A stretch of DNA of 64,000 bases, taken from assembly GCA_010909165.1 (NCBI GenBank), contig MU008169.1:186001-250000 (forward strand), written 5' to 3'. Below, one piece after another: positions 35,012 to 48,549 of this stretch (its first letter is position 1; each line of letters begins with the position of its first letter). A model generated the notes under the pieces. The model was given only the letters and a program-made list of their open reading frames with translations. It was not told the DNA's origin and did not search any database. The position numbers and the translations under genes are program-made. Origin of the DNA: Anthoceros angustus (taxonomy: Eukaryota; Streptophyta; Anthocerotopsida; Anthocerotales; Anthocerotaceae).

Positions 35012-37130
35012 AAGCCGAACCCGCCAAAGAGGACGAGTTAAACCGGGCCCGCCAGAGAAGAAACCAAAAGCCACCGGAGTCTCCGAGAAGGACTCACCCA
35101 CGGCAACGCCAGCTTCCACCGGATGTGGTTCGAAGTGACCGAGATGCTTCAAGAAGAACTCCGACAGACCGATAGTCCGCCACCACAGCAAAGAGCCAAA
35201 CCGGAGGAGACAAGGCGAACGCGGACGCGGGCAGAGAACCACCCGCCCTTTCAAGGTGGCCGACTTGATGATGGACCAACAACACTTGGTGTCCCTTAGC
35301 GAGTTAAAGGACAACCCGGCATCGGCTGTGAAGTCCGAAGGCCATCGTGGAAACGCAACCACGCCGGAACTCCGGCAAGGGCAAGAACGTGGAGGTAAGG
35401 GTCGATCTCATACGGACTCGCCAGCAGTGGAAATTGCGGTGTAATTAAAACGTGCCTCTAGACACGGGTCGAGTGAACCTCATCACCGAGGCCACCGCAA
35501 GACGGCCGGGTTCACCACCTTCGAGCCATCCACCAAAACCCTCGTGATGGCGGATATCAAGCGAGCCAGGGAGTTGTCCCGAGTCCAAGCCACCATAGCG
35601 GAGCCCCTATACATTAGATTTTGTCACATCGACCCGGACTGGGGTATGAGGTCCTTAGCGGCGGCCGGGCCTCGCTGCATAAAACTACACTTGGACGGAA
35701 GGAGACACTGCCGGACTGGGATCCAAGGTGAGGGAAGGACGCAGCGACACTGAGTAAGGACACATCGTGGAAACCACAAGACTGTAGGGTACACCTCCGC
35801 CAAGACAAGGGGACGATGAACGCGAGGATACGAATGAGGACTACCCTTTCCCAAAATCACGTGGTCAAGGAGGAGATGGATTAATGAGGGACGCCTTTGG
35901 AGCGAGGTGGACGAGGAGGTCATCGATTGTTTTAGGTGGACTCATGACCAAGAGCCGGGAAGGCAATCAAGAGGAGGGTCCAGCAGAGACGGGAAGTAGA
36001 ACCGAGGAAGTAACCTCCCACTGACGAGCTCTTCCGGAGTGGGGAATGCGTGAAGATGAACCCGATGGAGGACGGAACACCCGAAGCCGAACCCGCCAAA
36101 GAGGCGAGTTAAACCGGGCCGCCAGAGAAGAAACAAAGCACCGGAGTCTCGGGAGAAGCGGACTCACCAACGCAGCTTCCGGATGTGGTTCGGAAGTGAC
36201 CGAGATGCTTCAAGAAGAACTCCGACGGGACCCAGTAGTCCGCCACCACAGAACAAACCGGAGGAGACAAGGCGACGCGTGGGAGAACCACCCGGCCCTT
36301 TCAAGGTGGCCGACTTGATGATGGACCAACAACACTTGGTGTCCCTTAGGCGGTTAAAGGACAACCAGTATCGCAAGTCCGGAAGGCCATCAGGAACGCA
36401 ACCACGGAACTCCTTGGTGGGAAGGGCAAGAACGTGGAGGTAAGTGTATCTCATACGGACCACAGGCGCCCGATGGTGCGGTGGAATTGCGGGGTGTGTA
36501 ATTCAAAACGTGCCTCTAGACACGGGTCGAGTGAACCTCATCACCGAGGCCACCGCAAGGCGGTGGGGTTCACCACCTTGAGCCATCCACCAAAACCCTC
36601 GGGATGGCGGACATGTCGCGCCAGTGAGTTGTCCGAGTCCAAGCCACCATAGCGGAGCCCCTATACATTAGATTTTTCGTCATCGGACCGGACCACAGGG
36701 TATGAGGTCCTGTTAGCCTTGGCTGGCCTCGCTCGAACTACACTTCGGACGGAAGAGATACACTTCAAGCGTGGGTGGGATCCAAGGTGAGGAAGGGCGA
36801 CTGGAGTAAGGACACGTCTTGTGGTGAAACCAGCACCAGAGGGTACACCTCCGCCAAGACAAGGGAGGCGATGAGCGAGGATACGAATGAGGACTACCCT
36901 TTCCCAAAATCACGTGGTCGAGGAGGAGATGGATTAGGAGGGACCTTTGGAGCGGAGGTGGAGAGGTCATCGATTGTTTTAGGTGGACTCTGCGGCGGAC
37001 AAGAGCGGGAAGGCAATCAAGAGGAGGGTCCAGCGGAGGGGAGAAGTAGGCGAGAAGTAACCCGTTTCACCGAGCTCTTTCGGGAGTGGGGAATGCGTGA
37101 AGATGAACCCCGGATGGAGGACGACGGCGT
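35012..37130 (+). pseudogene. Two tandem retropepsin-containing segments, 1.06-kb period
   Basis: The aspartic protease motif LDTGSS (codons from 35458 and again from 36516), preceded by a V-P and followed by NLITEAT-like sequence, is encoded twice because a unit of about 1.06 kb is duplicated head to tail (GAAGCCGAACCCGCCAAAG at 35012 and 36080). Both copies contain frame breaks. A third partial start (GAGTGGGGAATGCGTGAAGA) follows at about 37084. Confidence 0.75.
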
Positions 37131-38480
37131 GGCGAGCGGCAAGAGAAAGGGAGCAGTCAACCGGACGATGTGGAAGACGTGGAGGTTCGCCGAAATTCCT
37201 CAAATTCCGCAAGGGCATGCCGGAGGGTTAAACGAGACCTCACACGGTTGTTGGGGAATTCAGAGGTGTTTGCTTTCAAGGTCACGGATATGAAAGGCAT
37301 TCCAAAGCGATGGGCGAACACCGGATAGATCTAAGCCGAGGCGGTGCTGTTCGGATTAGGCGGTATCAATCCCAAGCACTCGCTCAAGGTCAAGGAAGTC
37401 CTGATAAGTATCCGGAAGCGACATCATCTTCCCAATCGTGAAAAGGAGTGGGTGGCGCCATTGTGGTCGTCAAGAAGCAAGAAGATTCGGGTCCACAGAC
37501 TGGAGAAACAACGCCACAAAAGGACCATTTCCCATGCCCTTTGTGGACGATACATCGACAAGGTGGCGTCGAGTACCTACTCCTTCTTGACGGCCATCGG
37601 CCACAACCGCCATAAGGGAGTCTGACCGATAAGACAACATTCACCACGGAGTGGGGACGCTTGCCTACAAACGGAGTGCCTTCGGATGACAGCACCCGGA
37701 TCATTTATGCGATGGTGACCACCAATGTCTTCCGGAATTCTGAGGGACTTCATGGAGGTGTTCTTGGACGACTTCGTGCACGGAGAGGAGGACAAACACG
37801 GGACATTTGGAAGTGTTTGGAACGATGTAGACTCAACTGCTCGCATCCCGAGAGAATGCTATGACATGAGGGAATCTTGTTGGGGCACCGAGTGCAAGAG
37901 GGATAGAGGTGGACCAAGACAAGGTGAAAGTCATCCACCGCAGCCCACCAACGAACTTGAAGGAGTTACGGGATTCATGGGCATGGTAGGTTACTATAGG
38001 CAAGATTTTGCAAAGCGGGCCTGTGCTAACTGAGCTACTCAGAAGGAGGAGGAATGGACCGACGCCGTAAAGGGAGGCGATTCAGACCTCACCACTGTCG
38101 CCCCAAGACTCAAAGGACCTGACCGGGAAGCGATTCCATACGTGGATGTGCCGCACCGCCATCGGGGTAGTGCTCACCAAAAGATGATAAACGAGGGATC
38201 ACCCAATCTACTACGCTGAAGACACCACGACGGAACGGAGGTACACTACTACGGAGCGAGAGGCATTGGTATGGTATACGCTAAGAAATTCACACTACCT
38301 TCCCGCCCAATGAGTTTGTGTTCTATGTTGATCACTGCCAAGCATTTGGTGAACAAGGCACTTGTCCACGAATCATGAGGTGGATTCGCTGGAGTTCACA
38401 TTTGAGGTGGAGACTAGGCAAGGACGGCAACACCAATCACGACTTATCCATTAAAACGGAGCCCGCCCCAGGATCAAGAG
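37131..38480 (+). pseudogene. Reverse transcriptase and RNase H remnants
   Basis: The polymerase box reads DFMEVFLDDF (FLDD in place of YxDD, 37761-37772), preceded by pieces such as NPKHSLKVKE and followed by ELEGVTGFMGMVGYYR. RNase H pieces include AIGVVLTK (about 38160) and FVFYVDHCQA (about 38310). Frame breaks occur about every 100-300 bp. Confidence 0.8.
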
Positions 38481-38699
38481 GACGCCTGAGGATGAGGAAT
38501 TGGCGGATAGAGGAGGAGGTAGAGGAGCACACACCGGACAAACCCAAGTCGGACAACAAAGCGGAGAAGGGCGACGCAGGGGCGGCCTCTTACGCGGAGT
38601 TGGAAGCACTATGGGAGATGGAGCTACCCAACGAATCGAATCGCCGCAGTTTGTGCACTACGCCGCCTTTCCAGAGCAACGGTGCATCTTTAAGGACCG

Positions 38700-39720
38700 G
38701 ACGGTGGAACGAAGGTACCTCAAAGTGAAACGGAGGTGGTAATAAAGGGGATGCACGAAGGACTAGGTGGTGGACATTATGCAACAGTCACCACCAAGAA
38801 AATCTTGAGGTCGGGTAATCGTGGCCCACCATGTATGGGGAAACACACCAATTGTGAAGAAGTGTGATGCTTGTCACGAGGGAAGCCGACGCACAACTCA
38901 ATGGCCGTTAGTGCCCATACTAGCACTAGCGCCTTTTGAGAAATGGGGCATCGACTTCTGGACCCATATACCACCCACAGTGCACACACGTAAGCGGTAC
39001 ATCTTGGTGGCAACGGATCATCGCACTGTGTGGGTTGAAGCTCGCTACCGAACGGACCGCGAGCACGGTGGCCAAATTCCTACGAAAACATCATCACAAG
39101 GTATGGGTGTCCGCTGTACCGGTAGCGAAAACCCATTTCCTCAATGATGTGATAACGCAATGACGGACTATTTCGCATCACACATCGAAACGCCCCTACA
39201 ATCCAAGGCCAACGACCGAGAGAAGACCAATGGACGCCGCGATCCTCAATAAGCCGACGGTTAACTATGCGCACGATCGATACAAAGTCGCCATCGGCGC
39301 TATGGGCTCGTAACGCAGAAGGTAACCACGCAACGAACTCCGTATTATTCGACTATGGGCACTCACCCGTATGTCGAGTTTGAGGTGCCAACACTCCGTC
39401 ATGATGGAAAGGCGCTTAACGGATGAAGAGAGCCAACGAGCGGTTGCTAGGGTTTGTACAAAGACACGGAGGACCGGAAGAGGCGCAACAATTGCAATGT
39501 AATCAACGCAAGCCGGCATGATAGGCGCCTTAGAATCGTGAGTATGTGAAGGAGGGAGATCCGCCTCCTTACGATACCGACATATGCACTTCCTGTAAAC
39601 TCCACCTACGATGGATGGGGCCTTACCAAGTCGCATTTAGTATACCCCAATGGGTCCGCTCACCGGCGCTTGGATGGTGAACCGCTGCCCACTGGTGAAC
39701 GGATGGTGAAAAGTACCACG
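38700..39720 (+). pseudogene. Integrase remnant, C-terminal end of pol
   Basis: Zinc-binding HHCC region (HEGLGGGHYATVTTKK, then KKCDAC) is followed by the catalytic core start FEKWGIDFWTHIPP and YILVATDHRTVWVEA. A chromodomain-free C-terminus (WMGPYQVA near 39610) follows. Integrase lies after RNase H, as in Ty3 elements. Several frame breaks. Confidence 0.8.
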
Positions 39721-39758
39721 CTTAGTGTTGGCGAGACGCCAACAGTGAGAAGGGAGTA

Positions 39759-42700
39759 TGTGGACTACGGACTTCGGGGTTAGAAATTAGGATTTTGTTT
39801 TGTGGGAGAAGGATAAAATGAGGCGGGAGGAAATAAGCCGTTAGCACTCGGACGTATACCCCGACCGAGTGAGGAACGATTTAGACGGCGATGGCACGGG
39901 TAAGAAGTCCGACCCACCTGTGACCAAAGGTGATAAGTACGCCAGGAAGGTAACTTAGAAGTTGGAGCGTAGGACTGACGGGCGACGCCACGTGGACGAC
40001 CCCGAGTGGAGGACGGCATGCGCGGTCAGACCGTAACCTTGCCAGAGGTCAGTATTCACGCCGCTGGCGCGCGGCACAGTAAGGCCGAGTACGCGCGCAG
40101 AGCGCCGAGTGTTGGCGCACTACATGTGGAAGAGGCGCCCGCCGCCGTTACTCCCGGCGTGGTCGCGAAGAAGGCTTACCGCGGCTCGACAATTTCGCGA
40201 TCTCGCGCCCGCACCGCTCGGGCGGTATCTCGGGACACTCGACGCCTGCGCGGCTCACCGCTGAGGTGAGCGAACGCGCGGAGGCTCAACGTGCCAGCCT
40301 CAAGCTGCTGAGAACCAAGGGAAGAAGCACCCAAAAGCCCGCGGAAGTTTGGGAGCCATGGAACCTTGTGGAGCGCAACATTGTGACCCGCGCTATCCGG
40401 ACTTTGGGCCTGCCCGGGGGAATTGGTGAGTGGCATTTGGACGTGTTCCAAATGGTCGACCTTTGACACTGGGTCCGGAGTTTGCCCGGAAGATGTCATC
40501 AACAAGGAGGTGCGGTCCAAGAACCTCCGAGAGGACCCAAGGCGATGGACCTTGAGGTCCCTACCCTACAACCGCCCAAGGAGGAAGAGGGGAGGGTGCC
40601 GAGCCCCTCAAGGCGAAGGGAAGATAGGTCCAGCCAGCAGTTGCTAAGGCTCGACGCAACGACCACCAACGGTCGATATCCACCTGCTGGACAATGAGCC
40701 GTGCGGCCCGGATCATCGCCCATCGAACCTACCACTAAGGTGGATCACCTTGGTGATAATCTATTAGTGTTCCCGCACGCTGCGCCGGGGAAGAGGGCGG
40801 AGGGAAGGATTATCTTCGCCAGCTGTGAAGCTCGCAAGCTCAGGAGCGAGAAGCCCGCCATCTGGGCCGCCCCCATACCGATCCATGTATGGGGCATTTC
40901 AACTCCTGTGGAAGGAGAGCTTGAGCGAGCGCCCGGAAGGACTGAGGCCTCCCAAGTGGAGCGGCAAGGGCGCCGGAGGAGGCCCAAAACCAAACGGAGG
41001 GAGGAGGATGACTGAGGATTCCTGACTCCATACACTGAGCGGACCCCTCACCACCTGTGGAAGGGAAGCACTCCCTCCTTCCGTGCCCCAACCGTAATAC
41101 CCCAGCAGCCCTCACGGCCATCACTCCTACCGAGGAGCCCCGCCGACTGTGAGAGAGCCAAGAACGCAAGACCACGGCCACCAACGCTGCACCCGGCAAA
41201 GATTCTTCCCCGCCGACTGAGTGGCAAGAAGGAAGAAGGAGGAGAAGAGACGCCTGTGAGCGGAGGACACCGCAGATCCAGCCGGCCCCTGCCGATGTGA
41301 AGGGGCAAAGGCTTGACTCCATCACCCGCCGAGCCCTGGAGAAAAGGGCGAGAAGGAGCTCGCGCCAAAAGGGCCAAGGAGGGGAAGCCCGAGCAAGACT
41401 CGTGACCTAAGGGTCCCGATTGTCCGAGAACCCACCGGACTTGCTCCGATCGCGGTATGGAGGTCCTCGACGACCGGAGATGCCGGCCCGCAACGGACTT
41501 TGTGGGAGCCTCACTCAGCCGTGGAAACACGGTTCCCGCTACTGGCCATGATGCCTGGGTCAATGGGATGGCCGAGAAGGCCTGTGAGGTGGAAGCCACC
41601 CGAGGGCGCATGGTGCTCCTCCGTGAGCAGCTGGAGGAGCGTGAGGCGAGAAGGCCAAGCTCGGCAGGATTGAGGAAGGAAAACGCCGGAGGCGGAGAGG
41701 GAGGTTTGGTCCATCCGCAAGGACCGGACTAAATTCCTTCACCGGAGGAATAAAGGGCAGCCAAGGAGGCCCAAGCGGAGGACCTCCGCAGTGAGGCGAA
41801 CAGAGCGAGGACGCCCGGGCGCGAACGGGCGCGGGATCTCGCGGAGGCAGCCTGACCGGACCGCCAAGCCGGAGAGGCCTGTGAAGGTGGCCAAGGAGGC
41901 GGAGGCCACGGGCGGCCGATCGCGATCACTATCGGCGTGATCGAACCGTGGAGAGAGGCGCCGAGAGCCGCCAATCAAGGCCGAGCAAGTGGTCATGGAG
42001 CAAGCAGGAGGAGGAGGCGCTGAGGCCAAGCACCCGGGAGATTGGGGACCTGTGGTGCACTGCAGGAGGTAGAAGGGGCGAGGCGGGGAGCCGGAGGACA
42101 ACAAGGACACCTTGGAGTTGCAACCCAAGACGACGGAAAGCAGGGGTTCTCAACGAGAATCCAAGACTTCGAGCGAGAGGTGGAACGCCCAGCCCGCTTG
42201 AAGACGGAGGAGAACAAAGGGCGGCAAGGAGTTCGCCGCCAGTTGCAGCAGGACGTGGCGGCCGTGAGCCTGACGGGATACCGCCCGCCCTGGAGAAGGA
42301 AGTGGAGGACCTCCGGAAAGAATAGAAGAAGGGAGGAAGGCACTGGAGGAAAAGGTACAGCGTCCCGGCCAGGTGAAGTGAGAGCTCACCATGGCCCGCA
42401 AATGGCGGAGTCAAGCAACAACGGAGGAGGAGAACGCCGAGCAGCAAGGTTGCAAGAGGTAATCTGAGGCAGCCTTGACGGCCTCAAGGGAGTCCGCCAC
42501 AACCGTGTGAGCCCACGGACAAAGCAAGAAGTGGGCGATCCGCCTGCCACGGGAGCACCTTGAGGAGGGAGTACTGTGCCCGGCTCATGTGGAGGAGGCG
42601 ATTCTGAAGTCGATTCCGACCGCCTTACCACCAGCAGCTCCTCAAGGCTCTGAGGTCCCGCGCCACCCCAGGTGAGGGTGGACTCCGTAAGGGACCAAGG

Positions 42701-44082
42701 AGGAGCGAGGGAGGACGGACCGGGACGACAACCGCTGGAGTCCTAGGAGCGCCGCTTGACGACGCAGCAGCAGGGCGAAGGAGAGCAATGGAGGAACCGG
42801 AGGAGGAAGGGGCGCCACACCGAGGTAAGTTTCGACCTCGCATGGAAGGACGAGGGAGGATCTTGAAGGAAAGGGGCAACCGGGCATTCGGGAACCAAGG
42901 GAGGGCTCATGGATGAACCTGCACAGCTGGGCGAGGAGGCATGCCCAGAGCTCGAGGTCCGGACTTTGTCCTGACTGAGGAAAGGCCGACCCGAGGTCCG
43001 CCTCAAGGAAGTCTCGACCTAGGGATCCAGACTCTGACGAGTCCCGGCCCCGAGGTCCGACCCTGTGGAAGGGTTGGGTCCAAGACCGGACCTCAGAGCC
43101 CGGCCCCGAGGACCGACTCAAAGAAGGCCGGCCAGGAGACCGAGGGAAGACTGACCTAGAGGTCCGGACCGAGTCGACAGGTCCCGAGGTCCAAACTCGG
43201 GAGTGGGGAGAGCCATCACCACCAACCCCAGCAGATCCATCCCTTGAGGGCCCATCGCAGGGCCCGCCGAGAGAGAAGAGGGAGAGAGAGGACGTGGTGA
43301 TCATTGTCGCCGCACCGCAATGGCTGCACTGAAGAGGAAGGGGTCCCGCGATCATCCGATTGCGCTGGGGGTGGCCACGGCGCAAGAAGGAATGAGGGGC
43401 TATCCCACCCCACCACCGACCGCGCGATAGGTGGAATAGTGGTAGTAGGCGGCCGGTTAGGTACCCCGGCCTCACCGTAATAGAGGTGTAATAAAGGCGC
43501 CCGACCTTCGAGTATAAGAGGGCTAAGGCCGCTCAATAAATCATCTTCTTGGTGTTGATGCCGCTCTGCACCTTGTGTGTCTTCGCTAACGTGAGTCCCG
43601 AGTCACCGAAAGGTGCACGATACCCGGGAGATTGATCAAGGTCCCGTGACGACCTAACGTTGTGGTGTGTGCAGTGGTGATCGTGACAGGCTCGTCCGGA
43701 GCGCCCAAGACCGAACGGATCGAACGTGGAGCCGGAGGAACTCCGGAGGGCGCAGAGCGGACGGAGAGGCCCGGAACGGAGGAGGTCCGTGGTAACCCCT
43801 TTTTCTAAGACCGAGGAGTGTAGCGTGAGGGAGAGAAAGGACCGATGGACGGATGAACGATACGGACGCTAACGGGTCTCAAACGCCCATACCGGCCCAG
43901 ACGTGAACGCAGAGAAGTTAGAGTATGTGTGTTGAGGTCAACGAATGACTACAGGGAATCACCCAAACGCAGTAAACGGAGGCCTAGCCATTCCCTCGTT
44001 TCCCAGGGAACGGACTTCTTCCTACAAATTTACCACGGGATTGTGCGCGCTACTACCGGGCCCATCAACGAAAGTCGCCCAC
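39759..44082 (+). repeat. 3' LTR, about 4.3 kb
   Basis: Starts TGTGGACTACGG after a purine-rich AGTGAGAAGGGAG tract (the likely polypurine tract) and ends ...GTCGCCCAC. TATAAGAG at 43513 and AATAAA at 43535-43540 are plausible core promoter and polyadenylation signals. It is shorter than the 5' LTR through many scattered deletions. Confidence 0.75.
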
Positions 44083-46550
44083 GCTGGTGTTGTCGTGTTA
44101 TGACGACAGCCGGCGACACAGGCAAGGATGGAGAATCGGGCTCTAGAAGAGCTTTGTTTGATGGCCATGACCTCCGAAGGAGTAAGGGCGTGAGGGCTGG
44201 GCCTCAAGTGGGCGACAAATTGCTACCTTTGGGTGACATTGCTACAGGGGAGCATGAGGAAGAGGAGGAGGCCCGCGAAATGTGCTGCTTCTGAGTCCCG
44301 AGAGGCAAGCCTGACGAGGGACACCACCGGACACCGACACAAGATGGTGAAAGCGGGAGGGAGGCAGGGAGGCGGAAACATGGTGAAGAAGAGGTGGAGG
44401 AGGACCTACCCTGAGCAACATTACGCATGACAGGAGATAGGAGAGGCCGATGTAAAAGTTGGCCGGTAAGCCACTTGACAACATTATGTGCTGTTGTCTG
44501 TTGTGCAAGTCGTATGGTCGGTGTTATATGCCATTTGTGAGTCAAGCTATGTGATGGAGGAGTGGGTGGAGAATGAAGATGAGGAGGAAGAGCCATCACC
44601 GGCGAGGGACAGGATCCCAACCGGGTCTTCCAAGAAATGCTGCAGAGCTAGTGTGCGCGATGGCAGCTTGATGGTACCATGGTCGAGCCAATAGACCGAG
44701 TCTTTTGAGGGACATGTTGGTGAGGAAGGTAGAGTATGAGTTCCCTAGTATAGATCGCGAGGATATAAATGGCTGCGGTTTCAGCGGGGCTCATGACAGA
44801 AACCACAAGCGTTGGCAAGAAGGTGCGCCACAAGTCATGCGATGTAACTGGAGGAGAAGGGAAAGATCTGAGAAATGGCTGCACCTCTCAAGAGGGCCAA
44901 GTACCGCAAAGCATGGAGATTTGTGGAGGCCAGGAGCAAGAAGTGGTCACGTATGGCCGCGGTATATCGGTGTGTAGCCAACCCACAACACTACTACCAG
45001 CGAGTTCTTTTAAGATGGAAACAAAGATGGGGAAAATACGCTCACGACTAGCTTAAGATGTCTACTTCGGGGACAAGGTTTGTCTTTATGGTTGTCTTAA
45101 TCAGCGCGTCCCTACCCTTTCTTAAGATGTATGTGGCGGGCAAGAGGTAGCTAGGGCTTCCCAGCTGAATGACGCCGGATGCTAATGGTACGTGCGAGTG
45201 GTAAGTGTAGGGCGAATTTAATGTGGTGGAATGCTTCGTGCGAATGCTCGAATAGGTGTCGTGAAAGTCGAGGGCCGGTTGTCGCATGCCCACGTACGTC
45301 CGGGGCGGCCGAGTGGTCTATTGGTAAATCTCGCCTCACGTGCCCCACATCTGGCTAGCTTGATCCGGAATCGGTTCCGGATGGTGAGATCCATCATGGC
45401 GCCCCCCACGTGTCACCTTCACCACGGGTGCGATCCGCAGCAGCAGATTTAATGCTGCGGATGTCGGCCTCATTGCCATACCGTTTGTGAGAGAATCGAG
45501 TAGAGTGCTTCCGTAATCATTCGCAATCATTGATCGTCGTCTCTTCTGCCACAAGCAAGGCGTGTCAGATTCTCAAACTGCACAAGTAGGTAAGTAAATA
45601 ACGAGATATTTTACTTCATGAATTAACTGGGACTTCTGGATCATCGACAGGATGCAACCGCACGATTTTAACCTCAATGGTTTCGCCACAAGATTTTTTA
45701 CCTCTATTCAAAATTGACCAGCTTTTCCCAATTCTAACGATAACCAGTGTAAACGTAAATACTCCCGGTGTTCTACGCAATACCGCATTAATACTCCTAA
45801 ACGCACCTGCACTTAACGGATTCCTTGGGACCCCAGCCGCCCGCTTCGGCTTACGGTGGGAGCGTCCACGGATACAATCCTTCTTCTTCCAGTTTTCGCT
45901 TGAATTTTTCCCTCGTAAAGACTGCAGATTAAACTACATCGTCTCCACCCCATCCGCCTTACCATGTTCAGCCGTCTGCAAGTGGAAACAAATCACAACG
46001 TCAGGCCTTTGTTTGCCAGGAGTTTAGAGTGAATGTCTGCAATGTCATTCTCGCATGTACACTAACCTTATCCCGCTTCTTTGTGCTCCGGGTGACCCTC
46101 CTGGTGGTTGAAGGTGGAAATGCTTGAATGCTGGGCACTGTGTCCACGCCCGTCAAAGCGCACTCTTCGTCAGAAACCCCCTTGCCACACTCCACTCCCT
46201 GCTGCACTCCTCCTTCCTCCTGAAGACCATTTGTGATATCGGTGTCTCCATGATTGATCACTTCCATTCCTGGAATGCACAAGCCCATCACAAGGCATCA
46301 GGCTAAAGATGCAATGGATTACGCACTGTAAAGGAAAACGAAGAAAACACGTACGAGGATAACATGATGATTACAGTTGCTGGAGAACAAGTGGTATGCA
46401 ATACATGTACATTAACGAACATGGACGAAGACTTACCCCTGTATTGCAATTGCGATCCCAAAGCCTTTGCATGTCTTTGATATCGTGTTTAAGGGCCCAA
46501 TCGGTCTCCTCTTGGTTAGGATACTTACCCCAGTGGATAAGGAACCGCTT
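44083..46550. other. Unrecognised sequence between Ty3 and CACTA elements
   Basis: A plus-strand frame to 44294 contains GDKLLPLGDIATGEHEEEEE and other acidic pieces recur up to 44690. A tRNA-like A-box string occurs near 45312 without a clear B box. A CACTACTACCAG string at 44989 matches only the first nine bases of the CACTA terminus seen at 62491. No gene assigned. Confidence 0.4.
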
Positions 46551-48431
46551 CTAAATTCTGTAGCGCCACCCCGCCCGTAAGGATTTGTGCCGCTCGTCCG
46601 TGTCTTGCCACTCGTGCTTCGACACAGTCATTTGCTGGCACCTCGGCCATCTTCCGTTCCCTCGTTCATACTCTGAACATGCCCATTGAATTGCTTGTGC
46701 CCATTCCTCCTCACAAACGTCAGATGGCTTCGGCACAGTGTTCGGCCTCCCCTTCCTCATCATTTTCGCAGCCCTCCTAACCTTCTTCAGGTTGGTGAAG
46801 TTACGTTGGAATTGACACTTAGAAAAACGAGTGTTGATAATATCTACGTTCGTGATCATTGGGAACTGTGCCTTTATCAAGTCGATCAGCTCTGTTCGCA
46901 GAGATACAGGGTGTTTCGTCCATGACTTCAACAACTTCAACCTTGTGACACAAAGCTCCTTTGTCCGCTTGTGAAAGTCTGACTTCGCTCTACCTGATAG
47001 GCCACCGACAAGGGTGTCCACCTCGGCCGACCCAGTTCGGGTTTGGGTGCTCCTCTAACATCAGCTTCGTGATACCTTGCACAGTTTCTGCCCCATGCGC
47101 GCTTATCAAACACCGCACAATGTCAGTAGCTTCATGAGGGCGCAAGAGACTGCGCAAATATTAATTTCGGGAAAACATAGCTTGCCTTCTTCAGGAGATA
47201 GCCTCTGCGATTTTCCCACAAACACCATTGAAGCATTTCATTGTGGCAGTCGCGAAATTTGTCTCACAATTCTTCCATGCACTTGCATTGTCCCCCTCCT
47301 CTCCTCCTTCCGTCGTGAGCACAGGCTCATGATGAGGACTCACTTGAAACCCCATTACTTCCTTCCATGATGGTCGCCATTCTGAGGTGACTCCTTGCCT
47401 CAATCTCACCATTTGGCCAAATTTCACGATCAATACAAGATTCTAGGCTCTCCCACCTGGTGGGTGCTCTGTGACTCAACAAGTGAGCGTCAGTGAATGG
47501 ATTCTTGACATGTTGGAAAGGCGCATGTAGAAGGAAAGGGGCGAGAAAGCAAAAATTCGAGGTTGGAAGAGGCGGGGAATGGCAGCAGCGTAAGCTTCTG
47601 CCATTACGGCACGCTGGTCGAACTTCAAAGTGTACTTGCTTTTGCCGTCGAAGGCGTGAGCTCGTCCTTTCCTTTGTTCGCGGTATCCCGCAAGTAGTTA
47701 CTTGGCTCGGCCGTGGCGATTCTTGGGCGAGTTCCCGTGACCCCTCGGCGCACATTCCGCCTACAGCCTCCATATCCATACTCTTAAAAATCAAGGACAT
47801 CTTCCACTGCTGAGGTTGGAGAAGTCTTTGCGGCAGTGGTCTGCCTGACTGCTGACTCCGTGACGTGTTCTAATATAACATTGCTTTCCCACATCATTCC
47901 GTCGAAGCCCAAAAGACAGCTGCTTGGATGTGGAAGCGGGGGTCTTTTCGCAGTCTTGGAGGGACAAAGCTCCATAGTAGCTTCCCTTCTATCCAGCTCT
48001 TTAGTGCCATCTTTGGAAAATCCACAATCCTCCATGATGAGGGCTGTTTGTGCTGCGAGGTCCCCTTCTTCAACATTCCCCATATTCAATGGCTCTGCAA
48101 CACTAGCCATCTTTGGCATCTTACCAAGCTCGGAATTCGCCATCTTTTCCAGGATGAGGATGGGCCATAGTGATGAAGGACATGCCTGTCAGCACCCTTG
48201 CCAGCTTGCAAGGTTCCATGGCATGCGGGCATAGCGCATGCCCCGGGTGCGATGCGGCATTGTATGTGACCGTGTTTTTGTTGGGGACAATAGGCTTCCA
48301 GAGATTCCTATGTTTTCATTGGCCAGAACGTACATACTAGAAGAAGCACCCGATCGTGAACGCAAACGTACTGGACACCGCCTCAAGAAAACGTCCTTGC
48401 AGTCAGGCATGCTGTAATAGGCACATCTCAC
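46551..48431 (-). pseudogene. TNPA-like second gene of the CACTA element, copy 1
   Basis: Minus-strand open stretches at 48431-48189 (MRCAYYSMPDCKDVFLRR), 48143-47784 (SELGKMPKMASVAEPLN) and 47021-46551. The last, 156 aa, is rich in Lys and Arg with WTKHPVSLRTELIDLIKAQ and RRAAKMMRKGRPNT, as in the DNA-binding proteins that accompany En/Spm transposases. Splicing is not resolved. The first two blocks recur in the second copy (52745-53254), which supports their being real. Confidence 0.45.
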
Positions 48432-48549
48432 CGTCTTGTACAGTATTGATCACTTCACAACTCATAGGGAACAGTGTTGGGTCGTAATTCTTCTCCCTTT
48501 CTCCACTCCCCAAGAGGCGGAAATTCGCTCAATCCTTATAAATGCATAT

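Larger units (their letters stand above)
27058..44082 (+). mobile_element. Ty3-type LTR retrotransposon with giant LTRs
   Basis: Two long direct repeats (28242-33060 and 39759-44082) flank a 6.7-kb internal region that starts with a primer-binding-site-like TGGCGCCGGGAATGA and ends with the usual C-terminal integrase motif region. The order retropepsin, reverse transcriptase, RNase H, integrase is that of Ty3 elements. Every coding module is broken by indels, so the copy is not functional as read. The left LTR end is further duplicated (27058-27950). I could not identify a target-site duplication. Confidence 0.8.

Noticed and set aside
44989-45000. CACTACTACCAG as the left CACTA terminus
   Set aside because: Only nine bases match the right terminus, the flanking triplets differ and no subterminal similarity was seen.
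45300-45440. tRNA gene or SINE near 45312
   Set aside because: An A-box-like string is present but there is no convincing B box and no cloverleaf.
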